Below the pieces are notes generated by a model. That model was given only the letters and a program-made list of their open reading frames with translations. It was not told the DNA's origin and made no database searches. Position numbers and translations under genes: made by a program. A DNA stretch of 64,000 bases from Guptibacillus hwajinpoensis (GTDB taxonomy: Bacteria; Bacillota; Bacilli; Bacillales; Guptibacillaceae): NCBI RefSeq assembly GCF_020171785.1, contig NZ_JAIVAE010000017.1:1-64000 (forward strand). Direction: 5' to 3'. Below, in pieces: positions 34,136-41,955 of this stretch. Numbering within the stretch: position 1 is the stretch's first letter; every line of letters starts with the position of its first letter.

Positions 34136-35350
34136 CTAAAACATTGTGGCGACCATCCTAGCCAATTGAGCACAGAGCACAGCTGCATAGCTACCAACAA
34201 CGTTACCTACAATTCCCATCAATAGTCCAACCGGAGCAAGTGAGGGTTGAAAGACAGAAGCCACGATTGGAGCTGAACTTGTTCCACCAATATTTCCTTG
34301 TGATCCAACGGCAACAAAGAAAAGTGGGGCACGCAGTAATCGTGCTGCAATAAAAATAACAAGAATATGAATACTAAGCCATACAATACCCATTAGTACA
34401 TATTGGGGAGAATCGACTACATATGCAAGATCGGCTCTAGCCCCAATTGTTGCGAGCAAAAGATATATGGCAGTATAGCCGACTTTACTAGCTCCATATC
34501 CCTCTAACTTTTTCACAGGGGTGAAAGAGAACAGAATACCGATAGCTGAAATAATCATAACGGTCCATGTCGTTGTAGAAAGAACGGCCGTTTGTGGTAG
34601 GTTCTCAGAAATTTTTAATACGATGTAAGAGACACCAAAGGCAAGTCCAAGTAAGCCTAATAGCTGAGGAACTTGAATAGGACGTTCATTCTTACGTTGA
34701 ATATCATTCATTTCTTTATTCACGCTTTGAATAACTGAGTCATCTGCTTTGTTCCACTTATTAAATTTATCTTGGAATCCTGCAAGGAAAATCATAATTC
34801 CCATCCAGCTATAACCAACAACCGTATCGACAACGATAATGGGGGATAATATTTCTTTTGGTGTTCCGACTGCTTCGATCATTGCTGCCATGTTCGCTGA
34901 TCCACCAATCCAGCTTCCTGCTAGAGCAGCAACACCTGTCCAAGCATTCTCTGGTAACCATGGTTGGAAAATGGCAAGAGCAATTGGCCCACCGATAATG
35001 ACACCGATCGTACCAGCAAGGAACATGAGTAGTGCTTTTGGTCCTAATCGAAGTGTAGCCGGAACGTTAGCTGATAACAGTAACAGCAATAAGCCGACAG
35101 GAAGAATATATGTGGATACAAATCCATATAAACTTGACTCTTGCGGAATAATAGCAAAGGTCGTTGAGAGCATTGGAATAAAGTATGTCCAAATTAATGG
35201 AGGGGCGTAGTGGAAAATCTTTTGCATTACAGCGTTTTTTGATTCGCCAAGCATAAAGATTAATCCAACGACAACTGTTAGATAGACAAACACAGCCATC
35301 GGATCCTCAATTAAGGGATTAGCCTTTGACCAGGCTAGGGCAAATGTCAT
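34136..35350 (-). CDS. DUF819 family membrane protein (YjcL-like)
   Basis: 404 residues with about ten to eleven hydrophobic helices. LGPKALLMFLAGTIGVIIGGP, ALAGSWIGGSANMAAM and GSQGNIGGTSSAPIVA are the conserved glycine-rich segments of the family that includes B. subtilis YjcL. The paired G-G-S/T-x-N motifs in the two halves suggest an inverted-repeat transporter fold. The substrate is unknown. AAGGAG precedes the ATG. Between the halves lies a cytoplasmic, charged loop (residues 200-225). Confidence 0.85.
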   Translation of the reverse strand: MTFALAWSKANPLIEDPMAVFVYLTVVVGLIFMLGESKNAVMQKIFHYAPPLIWTYFIPMLSTTFAIIPQESSLYGFVSTYILPVGLLLLLLSANVPATLRLGPKALLMFLAGTIGVIIGGPIALAIFQPWLPENAWTGVAALAGSWIGGSANMAAMIEAVGTPKEILSPIIVVDTVVGYSWMGIMIFLAGFQDKFNKWNKADDSVIQSVNKEMNDIQRKNERPIQVPQLLGLLGLAFGVSYIVLKISENLPQTAVLSTTTWTVMIISAIGILFSFTPVKKLEGYGASKVGYTAIYLLLATIGARADLAYVVDSPQYVLMGIVWLSIHILVIFIAARLLRAPLFFVAVGSQGNIGGTSSAPIVASVFQPSLAPVGLLMGIVGNVVGSYAAVLCAQLARMVATMF

Positions 35351-35524
35351 GATTGTTCACTCCTTGATGTTAGACTATAGTCGCAAAAAAACATTATATC
35401 ATCTATCAGGCTTATGAAGCTTTTATAAAAAATTATAGAAAAATTACAACCATTAAAAAAATTCATAGCTTGTATGAATGCCGCATACATATTGTGTAGA
35501 GTGAGCTTAAAGGAGTGAATTCCC

Positions 35525-36028
35525 ATCGGTCTATTAAATGAATTCCGCCATTTTGCTATTAGAGGAAATGCAGCTGATATGGGGATAGGTATTGTTCTCG
35601 GTGCAGCATTTAGCAGTTTTATCGATTCACTCGTTTCGGACATTATTCTTCCGCCAGTCGGTCTTGTTTTAGCACAAATTAATTTTGCGGATTTGTATAT
35701 TAGTTTGAATGGACATTACTATCCTTCCCTTTCCGATGCGAAAGAAGCGGGAGCCGCAACAATTAATTATGGTGTTTTTTTAACGACTTCCATCCGCTTT
35801 TTAATCATTTTTTTCTCCGTCTTTCTAGTTGTTCGACAACTAAATAGATGGCGCAAACCTGGACAGGATCCAATAAATTCAATGACTCGTAAGGAATGTC
35901 CGTACTGTTGTACACCCATTCCTTCTAAAGCGGTGATTTGCCCCAATTGCTCAACATCGCTTCAAGATGAAAGGAAAGCTTCTTTAGCAATTCACTATAG
36001 CAAAGGATCAAAAGTTACAAAGCGTTAA
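35525..36028 (+). CDS. mscL: Large-conductance mechanosensitive channel MscL with non-AUG start and zinc-ribbon tail
   Basis: Osmotic safety valve. GLLNEFRHFAIRGNAADMGIGIVLGAAFSSFIDSLVSDIILPPVGL is the N-terminal helix and pore-lining TM1 of MscL; TM2 is near residues 88-105. The C-terminal region has a zinc-ribbon-like CPYC...CPNC (near residues 128-150) and a basic tail. The reading frame upstream of the ATG at 35579 (residue 19, inside TM1) is closed by TGA at 35516, and contains only ATT (35519) and ATC (35525) as possible starts. ATC lies 9 bp after AGGAG and aligns with the normal initiator Met, so an AUC start is likely. Expression may be weak or IF3-sensitive. Confidence 0.88.
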   Translation: MGLLNEFRHFAIRGNAADMGIGIVLGAAFSSFIDSLVSDIILPPVGLVLAQINFADLYISLNGHYYPSLSDAKEAGAATINYGVFLTTSIRFLIIFFSVFLVVRQLNRWRKPGQDPINSMTRKECPYCCTPIPSKAVICPNCSTSLQDERKASLAIHYSKGSKVTKR

Positions 36029-36124
36029 AAACGGATTGGATTAACAGCACAATAACCGGTTAACTTTTTTCTCCTGGTGGTATTATAAAAAGTAAACTTT
36101 AGGAGGAAAGGTGAGGGAACGAAT

Positions 36125-36835
36125 ATGATCGGTTGTTTGCTCATACATGGATTTACTGGTGCACCTTATGAAGTGGAACCGCTGGCAGAATATTTTCGAA
36201 GCCATACAAATTGGGTCGTTTCATCTCCAACGCTTCCAGGGCATGGTGAACAAGATTCGCTTCGCGGTATTACTTTCCAGCAATGGATTGATACGGCTGA
36301 ATCTCATCTCCAACACTTACTAGAGCAATGCGACACCGTATACGTTATAGGCTTTTCTATGGGCGGCGTTCTAGCTGGTTATTTGGCGACAAAGTATCAA
36401 GTGAATAAGTTAGTTTTATTAAGCGCAGCGCTTCAATATATTCATCCCATTCAAATGGTTAAAGACATTGGAGGGATGGTAACGGACCTATGTAGAGGAC
36501 AACTATTCAAAAACGAATTGTTTATTCGTTATAGTCGAAAGGTGAGAAGTACACCATTTGTTGCTTCGCTAGAATTTCGTAAGCTGGTGCAACATCTTAA
36601 GCCTTCGTTTGAATCTGTTTTCACTCCTACGATGATTCTTCAAGGAAAACTGGATGGGCTCGTTCCTTATAAAACGGCAGATGCGATATACAACCTCATC
36701 GGTTCAGAAGAGAAACAGGTTAAGGTGATGGAGAATTCAAAGCACCTTATCTGTCATGGGGCAGATCGTAATGAGGTAATTGATTCCGTTTACCGATTTT
36801 TAACAAGTGAAACTAAAACTAATGAAGATAAATAA
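36125..36835 (+). CDS. Alpha/beta hydrolase, carboxylesterase (Est30 type)
   Basis: 236 residues. Oxyanion-hole motif LLIHGFTGAPYEV at the N-terminus, nucleophile in GFSMGG (Ser near residue 79), catalytic Asp in GKLDGLVP near 177 and His in NSKHLICH near 207. The overall plan matches the small thermostable carboxylesterases of Bacillus/Geobacillus (Est30), which cleave short-chain esters. GGTGAGGG precedes the ATG. The natural substrate is unknown. Confidence 0.9.
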   Translation: MIGCLLIHGFTGAPYEVEPLAEYFRSHTNWVVSSPTLPGHGEQDSLRGITFQQWIDTAESHLQHLLEQCDTVYVIGFSMGGVLAGYLATKYQVNKLVLLSAALQYIHPIQMVKDIGGMVTDLCRGQLFKNELFIRYSRKVRSTPFVASLEFRKLVQHLKPSFESVFTPTMILQGKLDGLVPYKTADAIYNLIGSEEKQVKVMENSKHLICHGADRNEVIDSVYRFLTSETKTNEDK

Positions 36836-36909
36836 GTAGAAAAGAACGACGGACCGGCTTCGTCCTTGCAAGCTTTTTCTAAGGGTCTTGGTGAAAAGGA
36901 GAAAATGAG

Positions 36910-37584
36910 ATGCGACATGTACTAATCACTCCACTAATGATTGAAAAATACGCAAAACGTCTTGTTGATCGATTGAAAAATCCATTGTTAAAGGGCGTTG
37001 TGATTACTGGAAGCTTTGCACGAGGAGAAGCGGGTCCATATTCCGATTTGGATATTTGGTGCTTTTATAACGAACCACTGATAAAATCACCCTCTTTGCC
37101 AGAATTAATGGGTATTTCTCTAGATATGAGAGAGGTATGCTTGAAAGATTTTAGAGATGTAGCCAATGGTTCGAAAGAATATGTAGCACCGTGTTTTGAG
37201 CAATTGAAGATCTACGGAGAGACACCATTTGTCCTACCTTCAAGAAATAAAATAAAGAGTGGTCTCATAACATTATTGCTCTCGATTGACAGTCGAATAA
37301 AGCAGTTTGTTTCTCCAATCAACTCTTACGAATTACTAAACGATCTTATGTACATACTTCGCATTGAACACTTTCTCGCCACTTCTCAATATCCATTAAC
37401 ACTTTCAGAACTCTATTCGATGCAAATAGAGGCGAGCAATCGCTTCCTTGTTGAGCTTTATTCGGGCTTTTTATTTGGTCATAATCATCAGCAACGAACG
37501 GAAGAAGAAATCAGATTTGCTGTGCAACAATTTGTTCAGAAACGCTTAAGCAGGAATTCGCTCATAGAACGAGAATCTGATTAA
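36910..37584 (+). CDS. Nucleotidyltransferase-domain protein (first of two)
   Basis: 224 residues. The N-terminal polymerase-beta-like domain shows GSFARGEAGPYSDLDIW (G-S-x10-D-x-D, residues 34-51), the catalytic motif of minimal nucleotidyltransferases. The C-terminal 110 residues are helical (SRIKQFVSPINSYELLNDLMYILRIEHFLA) and look like a HEPN- or KNTase-C-like bundle. Proteins of this plan adenylylate small molecules such as aminoglycosides, or tRNA or proteins; the target is not evident. The ATG follows AAAAGGAG. A second protein of the same plan lies 460 bp downstream, with csaA between them. Confidence 0.8.
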   Translation: MRHVLITPLMIEKYAKRLVDRLKNPLLKGVVITGSFARGEAGPYSDLDIWCFYNEPLIKSPSLPELMGISLDMREVCLKDFRDVANGSKEYVAPCFEQLKIYGETPFVLPSRNKIKSGLITLLLSIDSRIKQFVSPINSYELLNDLMYILRIEHFLATSQYPLTLSELYSMQIEASNRFLVELYSGFLFGHNHQQRTEEEIRFAVQQFVQKRLSRNSLIERESD

Positions 37585-37626
37585 GAGGATCATGCTCCTA
37601 AAGAAGTAAAAGGCAGGGTGAATAGA

Positions 37627-37956
37627 ATGGCAACGTTTGATGATTTTATGAAGCTTGATATTCGAGTAGGCGAGATTATTGAAGTCAATGATTTTAAAAA
37701 GGCGAAAAAGCCAGCTTACCAACTAAAAGTTGATCTTGGTAAAGAAATTGGTATTAAGAAGTCTAGTGCACAAATCAAGGATCTTTATGAGATTGAAGAT
37801 TTAATTGGTAAACAAGTGATGGCGGTCGTAAACTTTCCTCCACGGCAAATTGCTGATTTTATGTCAGAAATACTGGTTCTTGGTATATATGGAGAAAAAG
37901 GTGTTGTTTTGATACAGCCTGATCAAAAAGTAAAGAATGGCGATAAGCTAGGATGA
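37627..37956 (+). CDS. csaA: Chaperone CsaA (tRNA-binding domain)
   Basis: 109 residues forming a single EMAP/Trbp111-type OB fold. DDFMKLDIRVGEIIEV at the start and VVNFPPRQIADFMSEILVLGI are the family core. In B. subtilis CsaA suppresses secretion defects and binds unfolded preproteins; the fold also binds tRNA. I chose the ATG at 37627 over a GTG three codons upstream that falls in the AGGGTG ribosome-binding site. It is placed between two nucleotidyltransferase genes, possibly in one transcript with the first. Confidence 0.93.
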   Translation: MATFDDFMKLDIRVGEIIEVNDFKKAKKPAYQLKVDLGKEIGIKKSSAQIKDLYEIEDLIGKQVMAVVNFPPRQIADFMSEILVLGIYGEKGVVLIQPDQKVKNGDKLG

Positions 37957-37981
37957 GGAGTGTGCTTTAGCACTCTTTTTT
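37957..37981 (+). terminator. Weak terminator of csaA
   Basis: GAGTGT/GCACTC stem with one U-G, 6-nt loop, six to seven T. Confidence 0.7.
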
Positions 37982-38043
37982 GTTGTCCATCAGCTTTTTC
38001 GCTAGGTAATGATCGATTTTGATGAAGGATTGGAGTTGGGGAG

Positions 38044-38799
38044 TTGAAACAGGAAGAAGCAGTAAGAGTCATAACAGATCATCTTAAAGAGGAACCACTC
38101 GTAAAAGCGGTGTTTCTTAAAGGATCAATGGGACGGGACGAGCATGATGATAATTCAGATGTTGATCTTTATTGCCTTGTTGATGAGGGAGATGTGGAGG
38201 CTTTCCTAAAGAAACGAAAAAGCTATTTAGAAGCCTATAGGAGTCTTCTTTTCTATGATGAAATCTTTATTATTGCGCCACAAGTGATTGCTGTGTTTGA
38301 TAATTTGTTGCATCTTGATTTGTTTACAGTAACTGCTGAAACATTAATTGAAAAAGATTTTTGCAGAGTACTTTACGATCCACATCAATGTCTAAGTCAT
38401 TTTAACGAACAGTTAACTTTATCGAAACAAGAGTTTATTGATCATGTTGATGATACGGCATTCTTCTTGTTTCAATATGAAAAGTCCAGAAGAAGAGGGA
38501 ATGATATTTGGTCGGTTCACTTATTGAATCAAGTCATGGTTCACTATTCACGAGTCGTTCTCCACCATTACCATCCTGAGAGAGCGCAGCTTGGATTAAA
38601 AGCGCTCCACAAAACACTTGAAGAAGTGAACCTTGAAAAAACGAATGAAATCTTCCAGCATATGACGACACACGAGCATGAAAAAGCAGTGCAATTGATA
38701 AGAAATTGGCTCATAGAAGAAGAGGGCTGGATACAAAATCAGCTTCAAGGAACAACGTACAGTAGCGCATTTCTTAAACAGATAATTGAAATAATTTGA
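38044..38799 (+). CDS. Nucleotidyltransferase-domain protein (second of two)
   Basis: 251 residues. KGSMGRDEHDDNSDVDLYCLV (G-S-x10-D-x-D near residues 27-43) marks a minimal nucleotidyltransferase domain. The remaining part is helical, with a His/Tyr-rich face (HLLNQVMVHYSRVVLHHYHP) and DTAFFLFQYEKSRRRGNDIWS, resembling streptomycin/kanamycin-type adenylyltransferases in layout. A TTG start follows GGGGAG closely, and GGAGTTGGGG may contribute. It shares the domain order of the gene at 36910 but little sequence beyond the motif, so they are distant paralogues at most. Target unknown. Confidence 0.78.
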   Translation: MKQEEAVRVITDHLKEEPLVKAVFLKGSMGRDEHDDNSDVDLYCLVDEGDVEAFLKKRKSYLEAYRSLLFYDEIFIIAPQVIAVFDNLLHLDLFTVTAETLIEKDFCRVLYDPHQCLSHFNEQLTLSKQEFIDHVDDTAFFLFQYEKSRRRGNDIWSVHLLNQVMVHYSRVVLHHYHPERAQLGLKALHKTLEEVNLEKTNEIFQHMTTHEHEKAVQLIRNWLIEEEGWIQNQLQGTTYSSAFLKQIIEII

Positions 38800-38816
38800 T
38801 TGAAAATAGAAATAAC

Positions 38817-38844
38817 AAAAAAGGTGCTCTAAGCACCTTTTTTG
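38817..38844. terminator. Bidirectional terminator
   Basis: AAAAAAGGTGCT/AGCACCTTTTTT 12-bp stem with a 3-nt loop, T-runs on both strands. Serves the nucleotidyltransferase gene and the convergent flavin oxidoreductase gene. Confidence 0.92.
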
Positions 38845-38854
38845 TTATGAAAGG

Positions 38855-40798
38855 TTACTGAACAAAAATTGTCTCAGGTTCAAAAGCAATTTTTGCTCCT
38901 TCATAGATCGCTCGCTTAGCATCAAGCTCTCCAGCAAGTCGTGCACCACCGATCACAGCTATATCGATCCCTCTTTGTGATAGATCTTCAAATTCTTCAG
39001 GTATATTTGACTCTTGGCCAGCAGCCAGGATGATGGTATCAGCTTCTAGGAATTCCTGTTCACCTGTCTCGCTGTTTGTAATCTTTAACCCTTCAGGCGT
39101 GATTTCTTCGTATGAAAGGTTGGTTCTGAACGTAACCCCATTTTGCTTCAAGTCTTGCAACATCGCCCATTTTGTCGTCTTTCCAAGCCCTTCTCCCATT
39201 TTTCCGTTTCGTCTGAGAAGAAGAATGTCATGAACTCCTTTTTCAATCAGAAAGTGTGAGACATCACACCCAATTCCACCTGCACCAATGATAATGACTT
39301 TTTTTCCAACTTCTCGGTCCCCAGAAAGAATTTCAGGATATGGAATGGCGTGTTTAATGCCATTGATGACAGGCAGCCTTGGAACAACACCTGTTGCCAG
39401 TACAACGAGATCAGGTGAGTGGGCTAGCAAGTCGTCAGCATTCGGTTTATGATTAACGTTAATTTGAACGCCTAATCGGTTTAGCTCTGTTGTGTAGTAA
39501 CGAATGGTCTCATCGAATTCTTTTTTTATTGGGATTTTTCTCGCCAGATTAAATTGCCCGCCAATGGCTTCGTTCGCTTCGTAAAGCGTAACCGTATGGC
39601 CTAGTTCAGCATGGGCTCTCGCTGCCTCCATTCCGGCGACTCCGCCACCAATCACAACAACTGTTTTTGTTTTGTCCGCTTTTTTTATTGTCCATTTATG
39701 TTCTCTTCCAGCACGAGGGTTAACAAGGCAAGAGACGGCTTTTCCTTCAAAGGCATGATCAAGGCACGCCTGATTACAAGCAATACAAGTATTGATTTGA
39801 TCAAGAGCTTGTCCTTTTGCTTTTGCTAGTAAATTAGCATCAGCAAGGAATGGTCTCGCCATCGAAACCATATCGAGTTTATAAAGCAGTTCTTCTGCTA
39901 GAAGTGGATCATTAATCCGATTGCTACCAATGACCGGGATGTTAACGGATTCTTTAATTTTGAGAGCAGGTTCAATGAAGCCAGCGCGTGGCACCATCAT
40001 TGAAATTGTTGGGACAGTTGATTCGTGCCAACCAATACCAATATTTAAAATATCGGCCTCATGCTCTTCTAACTTCTTTGCAAGTTGGATCGTTTCTTCA
40101 GGTGTTGAAGAATCAGGCACAAGATCGAGACCTGACATTCGAAAAATAATAGGATAATCGTCTCCAACAGCGTTTCGAACAGATTTCAGTACTTCAATCG
40201 CAAACCGGGTGCGATTCTCAAAATTACCTCCCCACTTATCTGATCGCTTATTCGTCCTCGGTGACAGGAATTGATTAATTAAATACCCTTCAGAACCCAT
40301 AATTTCTACGGCATCAAAGCCAACAGCTTTCGCTTTTCTCCCTGCTTCTGCATAGGATTCAAGCAAATTAAGGATATCGATTTCAGTTAATTCTTCTGGA
40401 ACCTCTCTGTGTATAGGCGATTTTATAGGAGAGGGGGCGACGGATGGCACGCCATTCATTTGTGAATAGGCATATCGACCAGCGTGAAAAAGTTGCGCAG
40501 CAATGCGTCCGTTTGCCTCATGGACGCTATCTGTAAGTCGTTTCATCACTCTAAGATCATCTTCCCTGTAGAATCCTAGAAAATGATGTCCTCCATCTCC
40601 TTCGGGAGAAACGGAAATGCCACCAGTCACAATCAGTCCAGGACCGTTATCACCTGACCGTTCAGTATAGAAGGAAATGAGTGCATCCTCCTGATCTTTA
40701 CTTCCTTCCATTCCAAGGTGCATCGACCCCATCATCACTCTGTTCGGCAAGGTCAGTTTTCTTAATTGAATAGGCTCAAATAATTTTTCCCACTTCAT
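38855..40798 (-). CDS. Old yellow enzyme-type NADH:flavin oxidoreductase (2,4-dienoyl-CoA reductase / trimethylamine dehydrogenase family)
   Basis: 647 residues with three parts. Residues 1-335 are an FMN-binding TIM barrel (FEPIQLRKLTLPNRVMMGSMHLGM, AQLFHAGRYA). Next comes a 4Fe-4S cluster motif, CIACNQACLDHAFEGKAVSC (C-x2-C-x3-C-x11-C, near 337-357). The C-terminal part has FAD and NAD(P) Rossmann motifs (VVVIGGGVAGMEAARAHAELGH and KVIIIGAGGIGCDVSHFL). This plan reduces enoyl or dienoyl-CoA (FadH) and related unsaturated compounds. A palindrome at 40838-40853 lies 40 bp upstream of the start. The ribosome-binding site is weak. Confidence 0.9.
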   Translation of the reverse strand: MKWEKLFEPIQLRKLTLPNRVMMGSMHLGMEGSKDQEDALISFYTERSGDNGPGLIVTGGISVSPEGDGGHHFLGFYREDDLRVMKRLTDSVHEANGRIAAQLFHAGRYAYSQMNGVPSVAPSPIKSPIHREVPEELTEIDILNLLESYAEAGRKAKAVGFDAVEIMGSEGYLINQFLSPRTNKRSDKWGGNFENRTRFAIEVLKSVRNAVGDDYPIIFRMSGLDLVPDSSTPEETIQLAKKLEEHEADILNIGIGWHESTVPTISMMVPRAGFIEPALKIKESVNIPVIGSNRINDPLLAEELLYKLDMVSMARPFLADANLLAKAKGQALDQINTCIACNQACLDHAFEGKAVSCLVNPRAGREHKWTIKKADKTKTVVVIGGGVAGMEAARAHAELGHTVTLYEANEAIGGQFNLARKIPIKKEFDETIRYYTTELNRLGVQINVNHKPNADDLLAHSPDLVVLATGVVPRLPVINGIKHAIPYPEILSGDREVGKKVIIIGAGGIGCDVSHFLIEKGVHDILLLRRNGKMGEGLGKTTKWAMLQDLKQNGVTFRTNLSYEEITPEGLKITNSETGEQEFLEADTIILAAGQESNIPEEFEDLSQRGIDIAVIGGARLAGELDAKRAIYEGAKIAFEPETIFVQ

Positions 40799-40837
40799 TT
40801 ACCATTCACCACACTTCTTCGTTTTGAACACATTTCG

Positions 40838-40853
40838 ATGAATGGTCATTCAT
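40838..40853. promoter_or_regulatory. Palindrome upstream of the flavin oxidoreductase gene, possible TetR-family operator
   Basis: ATGAATG-GT-CATTCAT: perfect 7-bp arms around 2 bp. The arm sequence equals that of the B. subtilis FadR operator (TGAATGAnTAnTCATTCA) but with shorter spacing. It sits where it could block transcription of the minus-strand gene starting at 40798. Confidence 0.4.
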
Positions 40854-40913
40854 TTCCTGTAAAGAAAGCGCTTTTTTTATTTATTTTTTGTGAGGAACGA
40901 TGATAATACATAA

Positions 40914-40937
40914 AAAAGAGCGCCTCGGCGCTCTTTC
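40914..40937 (-). terminator. Terminator of the DegV-family gene
   Basis: AAAGAGCGCC/GGCGCTCTTT 10-bp inverted repeat; read on the minus strand it ends in TTTTTT. Confidence 0.88.
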
Positions 40938-40949
40938 TAAACATGCTTT

Positions 40950-41807
40950 TTAGTTTTTCTTAAATGAGACCAGAAGTCCACCTTCTCCGGCGTATGTTCC
41001 GATAAGTGGGCCCATAGTTGAGAGAATCACTTGTTTAAACGGATAGCGTTCTTGAATTTGGTCAATCAATGCCCGGGCTTTGTCTTCACAGTTACTATGA
41101 GCAACTGCAATTACTTTATCTTCCAGGTTATGGCCATAGTCTCCGATCTTCTGAATGAATTGACGAACAGCTCGTTTATTCCCACGAATTTTATCAAGGA
41201 CTTCAAGCGAGCCATCGTCATCACTTGCTTTCATAAGGAGCTTAATATTAAGGGCAGAAGCAATGGTTCCTCTCACTCGATCAAGGCGTCCTCCCTTGAT
41301 AACGTTCTCAAGTGTATCAAGTAAAAACATCGTGAGCGTATCTTCTGTATACTCGTGTGCTTGTTCAACAATGTCATTAAAACTATGACCATCGCGTGCC
41401 ATCTCAGCCGCATGATAAACAATAATCCCAAGCCCGGATGAAGCTGTTTTAGAGTTGATCACTTCAATGTTTCGGTCAGGATGTTCCTCATGAAACATGT
41501 TTTTCGCTAAAACAGCGTTGTCATACGTACTACTAAGTGCTTCAGAAAGCGCTACTACGAGAATATCGTCTTCCGGACTAGTTTCTTCAAATTTTGTAAG
41601 AAAGTCCTGGGGTGACGGGGCAGAAGACTTAGGAAGTTCTTTTGATTTTTTGAGTTTTTGATAGAACGTCGGTGTATCAAGATCTACTCCAGCTTTGTAT
41701 TCTTCGTCACCAAAGAGAAGGTTGAGTGGAACGACCGTTACGTTCAATTCATTGAGCAGTTCTTCAGGGAAGTCAACACTGCTGTCAGTAATGATTCGAG
41801 TTGCCAT
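40950..41807 (-). CDS. DegV family protein (fatty-acid-binding, FakB type)
   Basis: 285 residues. The N-terminal MATRIITDSSVDFPEELL contains the TDSS motif of the family, which binds the carboxylate of a fatty acid. SLSEALSSTYDNA-like VALSEALSSTYDNA near residue 90 and FKQVILSTMGPLIGTYAGEGG near the C-terminus are also diagnostic. FakB proteins present fatty acids to the kinase FakA for phosphorylation and incorporation into phospholipid. Fatty-acid preference cannot be predicted here. AAGGGG precedes the ATG. The gene is divergent from uvsE. Confidence 0.9.
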   Translation of the reverse strand: MATRIITDSSVDFPEELLNELNVTVVPLNLLFGDEEYKAGVDLDTPTFYQKLKKSKELPKSSAPSPQDFLTKFEETSPEDDILVVALSEALSSTYDNAVLAKNMFHEEHPDRNIEVINSKTASSGLGIIVYHAAEMARDGHSFNDIVEQAHEYTEDTLTMFLLDTLENVIKGGRLDRVRGTIASALNIKLLMKASDDDGSLEVLDKIRGNKRAVRQFIQKIGDYGHNLEDKVIAVAHSNCEDKARALIDQIQERYPFKQVILSTMGPLIGTYAGEGGLLVSFKKN

Positions 41808-41955
41808 ACAATTACCCCTTTTTTATTATTACCCGCATCCAGGTATTACGTCTATTGTACCACGCATCCACTCCTAATCGAGGGGAAGTTATTGCTCATG
41901 TATGAAGAGTGAAATGGACAGCCTAATAGAAAGATTTTTGAGAGGTGAGAACAAA

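Noticed and set aside
35579-36028. mscL starting at the in-frame ATG 35579
   Set aside because: It would delete the N-terminal helix and half of TM1, which are encoded intact upstream.
41902-41955. N-terminal extension of UvsE from an upstream ATG
   Set aside because: No ribosome-binding site before that ATG; the TTG at 41956 has one and matches the family N-terminus.
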